A stretch of DNA of 26,401 nucleotides from IMG/VR virus record IMGVR_UViG_3300024339_000074, positions 1 through 26,401 of that record. One strand, 5' to 3'. A program made the translations under genes and the position numbers. The notes beneath the pieces are model-generated. The model ran no database searches, was not told the origin of the DNA, and saw only the letters and a list, made by a program, of their open reading frames with translations. This DNA comes from a virus. Shown here piece after piece: positions 13,948 to 22,204 of the stretch (positions within the stretch are counted from its first letter, which is position 1; each line of letters starts with the position of its first letter).

Positions 13948-16900
13948 ATGGCAATTAAGTTTAATATCGAACCGTATTGGGATGATTACAATGTTCCGAC
14001 TAGTGTAGATGGATTAACCCCTAAAGAGAAGTACAATCGAATTCTATTTAGACCTGGTCATGCGTTGCAAGCTAGAGAGCTTACGCAAATTCAGTCTATG
14101 TTGCAGAATCAAGTATCATCTATAGGTGATCATATGTTTAAAGAAGGTGCTATTGTAGTACCTGGTCATGTGCATGTTCATAACAAGATTGACTATTTAA
14201 AAATTAGTAATCCAATTACTAATATTACAGAATATGTTGGTGAGAGTATGGTATTGGGTACTTCAACATTTAAAGTTATTCATGTTGAAGCTGCGACAGA
14301 TACTGATCCAGTTACCTTATTTGGTAATTACGTATCAGGTAATGTATTTGCTGATACTTCTGTTATCTCTAATGGTACTATTACAGCAACTGTAGATTCA
14401 ACTGGCCATGGTTCATTAGTAAGTGTTGATGAAGGCATATATTACATTAAGAAGAACTTTGTTATTGTTAAATCAGCAACAATTGTTCTTTCAAAATATA
14501 CATCTGATGTATCATTTGATGTAGGTTTACGTGTCCAAGAAGAGGTTATTTCTGCTGGTTCTGATATATCATTAACTGATAATGCATTAGGTACTCCAAA
14601 CGAATCAGCTCCAGGAGCACACAGATATTCTATTACCACTGAATTAATCAAGAGAACAGTTAATGAAACTGTTGGTGACTTCATTCTACTTACAAGATTG
14701 GAAAGTGGTAAGATTGTTAAACACGCAAGAGAAACCGATTACGCTGTAATAGAAGATACCCTTGCTAGAAGAACATTTGATGAGAGTGGTAACTATACAG
14801 TTAATCCATTCCCTGCATCAGTTAAAGCTAACATAGGTGGTGATGATACTAAGTTAACTCTTGGTATTGAACCTTCTAAAGCATATGTACGTGGTTACGA
14901 GATTGAAACATTATCCACTACCGACGTGTCATTTGATAAAGCAAGAGATGCAGACTTAGCACAAGATAAAGTAACCACTATTGCTATTAATAACTATATC
15001 GATATTACTGGTCTTGTGGGTTTACCTGACACTGTAACATTTGATACTGTGTCATTGCGTGATGCTGGTAATGTACAGGTTGGTACTGTTCGTGTTAGAG
15101 CTATCCAACATTTAGGTTCTGGTGCATATAGACTTCATGTATTTGATTTATCAGGTACTATTACAGGCGCCGCAACAATTGAGTCAAACACAGACTTCGC
15201 CGCCACGGTTAATATTGCATCATATAACTTAGCTAATGACTCATTAGTATTTGCTTTACCATATTCAAGAATTAAGACATGTAATGCTGAAACAGATCCA
15301 TTACAGCCAGATGACTTTAATTACGCATACCAAGTAAACAAAACATTTACTCCTATTCAAGTTGCACAGAATCAAGTTCAGTTTTCATGTAATGCCGTTG
15401 GTGAAACGTTTAACGAATTTGAAACAACTAACTGGATCTTAAAGAATGATGATGACTCGTCTATTATAACGCTTACACCATCACAAGTTGCTGTCAATAA
15501 TAATAACACACCACCTCAAGTGGTTATTACTGGTTTACCACAAGTAGTCGAAACAAAGCTAGTAACTCTTGTTGCTCCTATTAATAGAACATTAAATCAT
15601 AAACAAAAATCACTAATTCCTAATCACACAGTGGTACTTGGTGCAGCATTAGACTTTGGTTCATATCAACATTTAGATCATTGTGATGTTCAGACTATTG
15701 TAAGTATTACGGAAAATGGCCAGGACGTTACTAAACACTTTGATTTCGATAATGGTCAGCGTGACACACACTATGCAACATCAGCTATTAAGTTGAAAGT
15801 TGATACCAACTTTACAGTGACCGCTGATTTATCAGTTAATTACAACTACTTCGATCATGGTACTGGAGACTTCTTTACTATTGATTCATATACGGGTCAA
15901 GTAGATTATGAAGGTATCCCTAGTCATGGTGGTATCGAATTGAGATCAGCGGTAGACTTTAGACCTCGGATGAACAATGGTGGTACTAACTTTACTGGAA
16001 CAGGTGCATCAGTAACTACGTGTCCTAGACCTAATACACAATTTACAACTGATATTCAATACTACTTAAATAGAATTGATAAAGTTTATTTGGATAAAGA
16101 TGGTGAGTTTGGTGTTCTTAAAGGTGTATCAGACTTGAATCCGTCTGAGCCTGGTGTACCTAAAGATGCTATGGTACTATATCACTTATTCATTCCTGCT
16201 TATACATTAACACCGTCTGAAGTTAACATTAGCTTTATTGATAATAGACGTTATACAATGCGGGACATTGGTAAGTTAGAGAAACGTATTAATACATTAG
16301 AGTATTACACAGTTCTTTCATTATTAGAGAAAGAAGCATCTAACAAGCAGATCCTTGGTGCTGGTAATATTGATAAGTTTAAAACTGGTTTCCTAGTTGA
16401 TTCGTTCCAATCTACAAATGTTGCAAATACAGAAAGTGTTGAATATAGTGCAGGTATCGATAGAGATAATGCTTTACTAAGACCTTTGTTCTCAGAGAAT
16501 AATGTATCGATGGACTTCAATTCTACTACTTCAACGGCTCAAAAGACTGGTGATTTAATTACATTACCATACACCTCTACTTCAATTATTGAACAACTTC
16601 AATATTCATCAACATCTAATGTTAATCCATATGATGTATTTAACTGGAGTGGTACCATTAAGTTATCTCCAGAAACTGATGAGTGGAAAGATATCGATAG
16701 ACGCCCTCAAGTTATTATTAATAACGATGGTGTATTCGATGCAATGTTAAACATTGTTAACGAATCGGTTGCTACAGGTACTGTATGGAACTCTTGGCAG
16801 ACTAACTGGACCGGCAGAAATACTGTTGCTTCTGGTAGACGTAGAACAGAAACAACTACAAGTGCACAGTCAAGAAGTGGTACTGTAACATCTATTGGTA

Positions 16901-18888
16901 CAGATACTGTAACTACTAATGTTGGCGATAGAGTTGTTGATGTTAACTTTGCTCCATTTATGAGAAGCCGATTAGTTACATTTGAAGCTACTAGACTTAA
17001 ACCTAATACTGAAGTGTTTGCTTTCTTTGATGGTGTTGATGTATCAAGTTACGTGTCTACAGGAAGTGTAGCTGGCATTAATCCAACAACAGGTGTTAAT
17101 AATACAACTGTTCACCCTGCTGGAGCAACTACATTAACAACGGATAATAATGGATCTGTTACAGGAACCTTCTGGGTACCTAATAACAACATATTAAGCT
17201 TTAACACTGGTGATAAGACATTCCTATTAACATCTTCATCTACTAATGATGCAAATGCTAATAACATTACTTTTGCTTCTACTAACTATGCTGCTAAAGG
17301 TTTAATCGAAACAAAAGAAAATGTATCGATCTCTACACGAGTTCCTACTATTCAACGTAATTCAGTTTCACAGAACAGAACAACTTCATCAACTAGAACA
17401 TACTGGGTTGATCCATTAGCTCAATCAATTATTATTGATACTAATGGTGGTGCATTTATTACTTCATTGGATTTATTCTTTGAAACTAAAGACACCAACA
17501 TCCCAGTTCAAGTTCAAATACGTGAAATGGATCAGGGTATCCCTACTCAAAAAGTAGTACCATTCTCTGATAAGACTATTAATCCAGCGGATGTTAATAT
17601 TCCTGATGCTGTTACGGTTAATCCATCTACAAAGTTTACATTTGACTCACCTGTTTACTTACAAGATAATATTGAATATTGTTTTGTTATCTTATCTAAC
17701 TCTAATGAATATAATGTTAGAATTGCTGAGATCGGTGAAGAAGATTCAAATGGTAACAGAATTTCTAAACAACCATATAATGGTGTTATGTTTAAATCAC
17801 AGAATGGTTCTACATGGACTCCTGATCAAAACAAAGACATTACATTCGTGATGAATAGAGCTGTATTTGAAACTTCTGCTACTATCAATTTAGAGAATGC
17901 TGAAGTGCAATTAAGAAGTCTTGAAGTTGATCCGTTCCAAACAGTATTAGGTTCTAATAAAGTTATTGTTTCACATAGAAACCACGGTTTAACTAATGGA
18001 GAATCAGTAGCACTTGACTATGCTGGTATATCAGATATTAATGGTATTCCACCAGCAGAGATCAAAACAAGCCACACTGTATCAGCTGTTGAAAGAGATA
18101 GGTATACTATTACAACTACTACTAATGCTACAGGTACTGGTATTGATGGCGATGATGATGCAACTGCTTCTGAAAACTTAGCATGGAATACGGTATATCC
18201 ATTCATTCAAGAAATTACATTACCTAATACAGGTATGACTTGGGGTATTAAATCAACTAGATTAGATGGTGATAATAACTACGCAGAAGTTCCTAGTTAC
18301 CTACCAATGATCATCAATAATAACTTTACTCCTCAGACACCAAGAGCAATCTTGTCTGGCGCTGCTAAGTCATTGAAGTTCCAAGGTAATCTGGTATCAT
18401 CTAATGATCACGTAAGCCCTGTAATTGATTTACAGCGTTGTTCAGCGATTACAGTATTTAATAGAATTAATAATCCTATTGGTGTTGCAACTGGTGGTTT
18501 TGATTTAGTTGCTAACTATGCAGCTGAAACTGATCCAGTTAGAGGTTCGTCATTAGCTAAATATGTAACTAAAACGATTCAATTGGATGAAAGTTCAGAC
18601 GAATTGAATATATATTTAGATGTTAATAGACCTTCATACACAGATATTAAATTGTTCTATAAGACAAGTTCTGAAGCTACTGGGTTTGATGAATTGAATT
18701 GGACAGAGATTACTTCAACAGTAGGTGCTGTTCCATATTCAGATGATCCAGATGTATATACCGAAATGGAATACACAATTAGTTCTAATCCATTTACTCT
18801 ATTTGCGATCAAGATTGTATTCACAAGTCAGAACACTTCTAAGATTCCATCTTGTAAGAGTTTAAGATCAATCGCGTTGTTATCATGA
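13948..18888 (+). CDS. Large DUF4815-type virion/baseplate structural protein
   Basis: A 1646-residue protein, AGGA before the ATG. The N terminus (IEPYWDDYNVPTSVDGLTPK and then ILFRPGHALQARELTQIQSM, residues ~7-55) is the signature of the DUF4815 family found next to gp8 in many marine T4-like phages. A middle part has VWNSWQTNWTGR near residue 950, then FMRSRLVTFEATRLKPNTEV FAFFDG. From residue 1152, YWVDPLAQSIIIDTNGGAFI TSLDLFFETKDTNIPVQVQI marks a beta-sandwich domain common in phage baseplate and fibre-network proteins. Its position after gp8 suggests a peripheral baseplate protein that takes the place of T4 gp9/gp10/gp12-type fibre attachment parts. That role is inferred; the family has no defined function I know of. 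The stop overlaps the next ATG by four bases. Confidence 0.8.
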   Translation: MAIKFNIEPYWDDYNVPTSVDGLTPKEKYNRILFRPGHALQARELTQIQSMLQNQVSSIGDHMFKEGAIVVPGHVHVHNKIDYLKISNPITNITEYVGESMVLGTSTFKVIHVEAATDTDPVTLFGNYVSGNVFADTSVISNGTITATVDSTGHGSLVSVDEGIYYIKKNFVIVKSATIVLSKYTSDVSFDVGLRVQEEVISAGSDISLTDNALGTPNESAPGAHRYSITTELIKRTVNETVGDFILLTRLESGKIVKHARETDYAVIEDTLARRTFDESGNYTVNPFPASVKANIGGDDTKLTLGIEPSKAYVRGYEIETLSTTDVSFDKARDADLAQDKVTTIAINNYIDITGLVGLPDTVTFDTVSLRDAGNVQVGTVRVRAIQHLGSGAYRLHVFDLSGTITGAATIESNTDFAATVNIASYNLANDSLVFALPYSRIKTCNAETDPLQPDDFNYAYQVNKTFTPIQVAQNQVQFSCNAVGETFNEFETTNWILKNDDDSSIITLTPSQVAVNNNNTPPQVVITGLPQVVETKLVTLVAPINRTLNHKQKSLIPNHTVVLGAALDFGSYQHLDHCDVQTIVSITENGQDVTKHFDFDNGQRDTHYATSAIKLKVDTNFTVTADLSVNYNYFDHGTGDFFTIDSYTGQVDYEGIPSHGGIELRSAVDFRPRMNNGGTNFTGTGASVTTCPRPNTQFTTDIQYYLNRIDKVYLDKDGEFGVLKGVSDLNPSEPGVPKDAMVLYHLFIPAYTLTPSEVNISFIDNRRYTMRDIGKLEKRINTLEYYTVLSLLEKEASNKQILGAGNIDKFKTGFLVDSFQSTNVANTESVEYSAGIDRDNALLRPLFSENNVSMDFNSTTSTAQKTGDLITLPYTSTSIIEQLQYSSTSNVNPYDVFNWSGTIKLSPETDEWKDIDRRPQVIINNDGVFDAMLNIVNESVATGTVWNSWQTNWTGRNTVASGRRRTETTTSAQSRSGTVTSIGTDTVTTNVGDRVVDVNFAPFMRSRLVTFEATRLKPNTEVFAFFDGVDVSSYVSTGSVAGINPTTGVNNTTVHPAGATTLTTDNNGSVTGTFWVPNNNILSFNTGDKTFLLTSSSTNDANANNITFASTNYAAKGLIETKENVSISTRVPTIQRNSVSQNRTTSSTRTYWVDPLAQSIIIDTNGGAFITSLDLFFETKDTNIPVQVQIREMDQGIPTQKVVPFSDKTINPADVNIPDAVTVNPSTKFTFDSPVYLQDNIEYCFVILSNSNEYNVRIAEIGEEDSNGNRISKQPYNGVMFKSQNGSTWTPDQNKDITFVMNRAVFETSATINLENAEVQLRSLEVDPFQTVLGSNKVIVSHRNHGLTNGESVALDYAGISDINGIPPAEIKTSHTVSAVERDRYTITTTTNATGTGIDGDDDATASENLAWNTVYPFIQEITLPNTGMTWGIKSTRLDGDNNYAEVPSYLPMIINNNFTPQTPRAILSGAAKSLKFQGNLVSSNDHVSPVIDLQRCSAITVFNRINNPIGVATGGFDLVANYAAETDPVRGSSLAKYVTKTIQLDESSDELNIYLDVNRPSYTDIKLFYKTSSEATGFDELNWTEITSTVGAVPYSDDPDVYTEMEYTISSNPFTLFAIKIVFTSQNTSKIPSCKSLRSIALLS

Positions 18889-19091
18889 TACCAGTGGCAG
18901 GTAAATCTAATTTATTTAGAGACCCAAATACGGGTGCTATTATAAATAAAGATAGAAGCAATGCTAAGATTGCTCGCGAAGCTTCAGCAAAGAGAAAGGC
19001 CGATGAAGATCGCTTAATTACTTTAGAGAATGACATGACCGAAATTAAAGGTATGTTGAAAACTTTACTAACTAAACAGAAGAAGAAATAA
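18885..19091 (+). CDS. Small coiled-coil protein of T4-like structural operons
   Basis: A 68-residue protein coupled to the large protein upstream (ATGA overlap). It begins MIPVAGKSNLFRDPNTGAII NKDRSN and continues with a basic helical region (AREASAKRKADEDRLITLEN) carrying a heptad-like LENDMTEIKGMLKTLLTKQ before a KKK end. A short protein of this shape (FRDxxTGAIIN followed by a coiled coil) is familiar from marine T4-like phages, but I know no function. It may be a small adaptor or a chaperone for the flanking fibre and baseplate proteins. Confidence 0.72.
   Translation: MIPVAGKSNLFRDPNTGAIINKDRSNAKIAREASAKRKADEDRLITLENDMTEIKGMLKTLLTKQKKK
18941..18948 (+). promoter_or_regulatory. Possible late promoter inside the small coiled-coil gene
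   Basis: An exact TATAAATA in coding sequence (Ile-Ile-Asn-Lys), 144 bases before the fibre ATG at 19093. It is in the right direction to feed the fibre gene, but the encoded motif itself may explain the sequence. Confidence 0.35.
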
Positions 19092-19092
19092 T

Positions 19093-21594
19093 ATGCCAAA
19101 TACAGTTAATATATCTCTGACTAATACCTTTGAAGAATGGAGGGTTAAGGATAATGAAATTGGCGCTGCTTTAGGCGATCTAGATAACATTAATTCAAAT
19201 GCAAAGACTGGTGAAGACACAGTTGTTGCAACCCTTAACAATTTAAGAACTGAAACAACTAATAACGCTGGTTGGATTGGTGATATATCAACTCTATTTG
19301 ATGGTTATGGTAATGTAGTAGCTGCAGCTAATAATTCTGATACTAGATTAAACACAAAAGATACTGAGCAAGGTGCCATTACAGGTCTTACTCATTATGC
19401 TACATATCCTACATTAGTAGGAACATTAAACTCACATGATTCCCGATTAGATACAGCTGAAACTAATATAGGCACTATCGGTGATATTGATAGCACTTTA
19501 TCAACAACCAATTTAGTTGGTGCGGTTAATGCTAATAAAGATTTCATTGATCAAATTTCAGCTGCTTCAGGTATATCATTAACGACTACATTCGGTGATG
19601 TATATAATGGCACACAAACCTCAGTATCGGGTGCACTGAATAATGACTATGCTAGATTAAATAAGATCAATGGATTAATTGGTGGTACCCAAACAAATGG
19701 TACTACTGTTGATTTTGCCTCTGCTGATTTATATGGTACTCATACTAACTTAGTATCGGCAATCAATGGTATTGAAGACTTTGTATTAACTAATTCTAAA
19801 TGGGATGGTACCAATGATAAGTCATTAATATGGGCCCTTAACAATCATGAATCTAGATTAGATACAGAAGAATCAAATGTTGATGCATTACAAGTGGACC
19901 TTGGTACTTGGAGTACTTATGAAAACCTTATGGCAGCTAACAGCTGGACTGAAGGTAACATTACCGATGCTATCATTGATATTAGAAATAGACAAGATAA
20001 TTTAACAGGTGATTTTGTTAATGCATCTGGTGATACCTTAACAGGTAACTTAAACTTCACAACAGGCGGTGTTCAAGCAACCGGTCAATACTTAAATATA
20101 GGTGTTGGTGGAACTAATACAATTCGTATTAACACATCTAATAGAGTGGGTGTTGGTAAAGCTGCACATTCATCGTATAAGTTTGATGTGTCTGGAACAT
20201 TAAATGCTACTGATCTTAAGATTGGCGGTGAGTCTTTAGATGATAGATTCTTAGAAGTTAATACTGTATCTAGTTGGGACGAAATTGGTGCCCAAGTTAA
20301 ATTCAATAATAACACCACGTTCGCTGATGAAGTTAAATTAGGGACAAAGGTAATATATAATAGCTCGTTATCATTTGATGAAGTTGTTCAAGATATCTCC
20401 GGTGGTATGTTTACGAGTAACACAGAATCTGGTGGTGTATGGGCTTCATACTCTGATTCAACGGGTAAGGTTACATTAGGTATTACTGATGATGGTCATA
20501 ACCATGTATGGGGTAATATAGACAACGCTACTGAAACGGTGCAAGATATTGTTGGTGGAATGGTTACTAGTAATTCTGAAAGTGGTATCCAAGTTGTGTA
20601 TCAAGATGGTGATGGTACCTTAGATTTTAATGTTAATGATCCAACAATTACCTTGACAGGTGATGTAACTGGCTCTGCAACTATGTCTAACTTAGGTTCG
20701 GTGTCAATTGCTACAACAGTATCTGCTAATAATGTTGCATTAGGTACTGATACAACAGGTAACTATGTTAAGAAAGGATCTACTAGTGGTTCTGGTATTT
20801 CTGGTTCAGTTGATTCTGAAGGTGGAACATTCACAGTATCATCTAATGCAACCTCGGGTAACACAGCCAATACAATTGTATATAGAGATGCGTCTAGAAA
20901 CTTCTCTGCTAATAATATCACAGTTAATACTATGTCATCATCTAGTGTATCAACTGGTAGTATTAGTTGTGATGCCATTACCGCTAATGGTGCTATCACG
21001 GTTAATGCTAACGATAACGCATCATATATTTACATGCATGACAGTGATCATGGGTCAAGAACAATACATTGTAATTCTAATAACATTGGCTTCTTGAATC
21101 AAGCTGGAAGTTGGAGTTCATATGCAGATGATACTGGCAATTGGAGATGTGCGTTTGATATATACGCCGATGGCGGTGATATGTATGCTAGCACATTCCA
21201 TGGTAATGCATCTACAGCTAATTACGCTGACCTTGCGGAGAACTATAGGGCTGATCAAGAGTATGAAGTTGGTACTGTATTATCATTTGGCGGTGGTTGG
21301 GAAGTAACTCAATCAAATAAAAAGGTTGATACTAGAATTGCAGGTGTTGTATCTACAGAGCCAGCATATCTTATGAATGCCGAGCAACAGGGTGAATTTA
21401 TTACTCCGGTAGCTTTAATGGGGAGAGTCCCATGTAAAGTCCAAGGAGCTGTCAGAAAGGGTGATATGCTGGTTTCTGCTGGTAACGGCAGAGCACGAGT
21501 TGTTGATACCCCCCTTATGGGATCGGTGATTGGTAAGGCCTTAGCCGATTCAGATGGCGATAACATTATCGAAGTGGTAGTTGGAAAACTATAA
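19093..21594 (+). CDS. Tail fibre-like protein with a peptidase-G2-type C-terminal domain
   Basis: An 833-residue protein. Residues ~1-275 repeat a helical unit with NxxLVGALN/VGAVN and NNHESRLDTxExN cores (LVGTLNSHDSRLDTAETNIG; WALNNHESRLDTEESNVDAL), probably a trimeric coiled coil. A beta-rich shaft follows (SGDTLTGNLNFTTGGVQATG). Two VQDIxGGMxTSNxESG modules lie near residues 429 and 482, then DPTITLTGDVTGSATMSNLG. From about residue 712 (YADLAENYRADQEYEVGTVL SFGG to RVPCKVQGAVRKGDMLVSAG and VIGKALADSDGDNIIEVVVG) is a domain widespread at fibre ends of marine phages. It resembles the auto-cleaving peptidase G2/intramolecular chaperone type; cleavage here is inference. It is likely a distal tail fibre or receptor-binding protein. 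Confidence 0.78.
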   Translation: MPNTVNISLTNTFEEWRVKDNEIGAALGDLDNINSNAKTGEDTVVATLNNLRTETTNNAGWIGDISTLFDGYGNVVAAANNSDTRLNTKDTEQGAITGLTHYATYPTLVGTLNSHDSRLDTAETNIGTIGDIDSTLSTTNLVGAVNANKDFIDQISAASGISLTTTFGDVYNGTQTSVSGALNNDYARLNKINGLIGGTQTNGTTVDFASADLYGTHTNLVSAINGIEDFVLTNSKWDGTNDKSLIWALNNHESRLDTEESNVDALQVDLGTWSTYENLMAANSWTEGNITDAIIDIRNRQDNLTGDFVNASGDTLTGNLNFTTGGVQATGQYLNIGVGGTNTIRINTSNRVGVGKAAHSSYKFDVSGTLNATDLKIGGESLDDRFLEVNTVSSWDEIGAQVKFNNNTTFADEVKLGTKVIYNSSLSFDEVVQDISGGMFTSNTESGGVWASYSDSTGKVTLGITDDGHNHVWGNIDNATETVQDIVGGMVTSNSESGIQVVYQDGDGTLDFNVNDPTITLTGDVTGSATMSNLGSVSIATTVSANNVALGTDTTGNYVKKGSTSGSGISGSVDSEGGTFTVSSNATSGNTANTIVYRDASRNFSANNITVNTMSSSSVSTGSISCDAITANGAITVNANDNASYIYMHDSDHGSRTIHCNSNNIGFLNQAGSWSSYADDTGNWRCAFDIYADGGDMYASTFHGNASTANYADLAENYRADQEYEVGTVLSFGGGWEVTQSNKKVDTRIAGVVSTEPAYLMNAEQQGEFITPVALMGRVPCKVQGAVRKGDMLVSAGNGRARVVDTPLMGSVIGKALADSDGDNIIEVVVGKL

Positions 21595-21597
21595 ATA
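21590..21597 (+). promoter_or_regulatory. T4-type late promoter directly before the 111-residue gene
   Basis: An exact TATAAATA that contains the stop codon (21592-21594) of the fibre gene and ends 5 bases before ATG 21603. The predicted transcript start falls at or within a base or so of that ATG, giving a leaderless message. Confidence 0.7.
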
Positions 21598-21602
21598 ATA
21601 GT

Positions 21603-21938
21603 ATGGCAATATATACAAACTTAACAATAGATCAAGGCTCAGATTACATGACTGAGATCACCGTAGAGGACGCAGCAGGTAATGATGCAGATTTAACCGG
21701 GTACATTGCATACGGACAAATTAGAAAAACATATTCATCCACAACAAAATATGATTTCATATGTACTATACCATGGCCAGTACAAGGTATAGTACAAATT
21801 AAGTTACCTAATTCGGTAACTAATGTTATGAAACCAGGAAGATATGTTTATGACGTGGAAGTACGTGTTGGAGTTAACGGTGATATAACAAGAATCGTTG
21901 AAGGCCAATTAGAAATAACACCGGGAGTAACACGATGA
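21603..21938 (+). CDS. Small beta-sandwich fibre-associated protein
   Basis: A 111-residue protein: MAIYTNLTIDQGSDYMTEIT VEDAAGNDADLTGYIAYGQI RKTYSSTTKYDF..., ending in a VYDVEVRVGVNGDITRIVEG QLEITPGVTR strand pair. The pattern (linear strands, 'DLTGY.A..QIRK', 'G.Y.YDVEV') is like the small Ig-like or BppU N-terminal type proteins found in phage fibre cassettes. A structural or attachment role is inferred. It has no Shine-Dalgarno sequence and sits right behind a late box. The stop overlaps the next gene's ATG (ATGA at 21935). Confidence 0.68.
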   Translation: MAIYTNLTIDQGSDYMTEITVEDAAGNDADLTGYIAYGQIRKTYSSTTKYDFICTIPWPVQGIVQIKLPNSVTNVMKPGRYVYDVEVRVGVNGDITRIVEGQLEITPGVTR

Positions 21939-22141
21939 AAGGCAAGATAGGTCCAACTAGAACCATCCAAGCTAAATCGGTTACACATATCCCAACAACA
22001 AGACTTACAGATCTGGCAGATGTAGATACATCAAACAGAGAAGATGGATCGGTTATCCTTTGGGACAACACTTCACAAACCTTTAAGGTACAAGGAAGAG
22101 TTGAGAATGATAAAGTGATTATAGCCGGAGGTAGTTTCTAA
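21935..22141 (+). CDS. Small fibre-cassette protein with LTDLADVDTS motif
   Basis: A 68-residue protein coupled to the gene upstream. After a basic start (MKGKIGPTRTIQAKSVTHIP) it holds TRLTDLADVDTSNREDGSVI LWDNTSQTFK, a motif common in fibre proteins of marine T4-like phages, and ends VIIAGGSF. The final GG(S/T)F is shared with the fibre encoded next (…IDGGTF), which suggests a common C-terminal contact or trimer cap. Function is unknown; probably a small structural part of the fibre assembly. Confidence 0.66.
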   Translation: MKGKIGPTRTIQAKSVTHIPTTRLTDLADVDTSNREDGSVILWDNTSQTFKVQGRVENDKVIIAGGSF

Positions 22142-22153
22142 ATGCATATGCAT
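22142..22153. repeat. 12-bp perfect palindrome ATGCATATGCAT
   Basis: It directly follows a stop codon in the 63-base gap between the 68-residue gene and the next fibre gene. It is self-complementary over 12 bases and could be a protein-binding site or chance. The rest of the gap is AT-rich, ending in a good TAGGAGA ribosome site before ATG 22205. Confidence 0.6.
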
Positions 22154-22204
22154 AAACAACTGCAAATTATATTTAATAAACTAACTAATTAATAGGAGAC
22201 ATTT

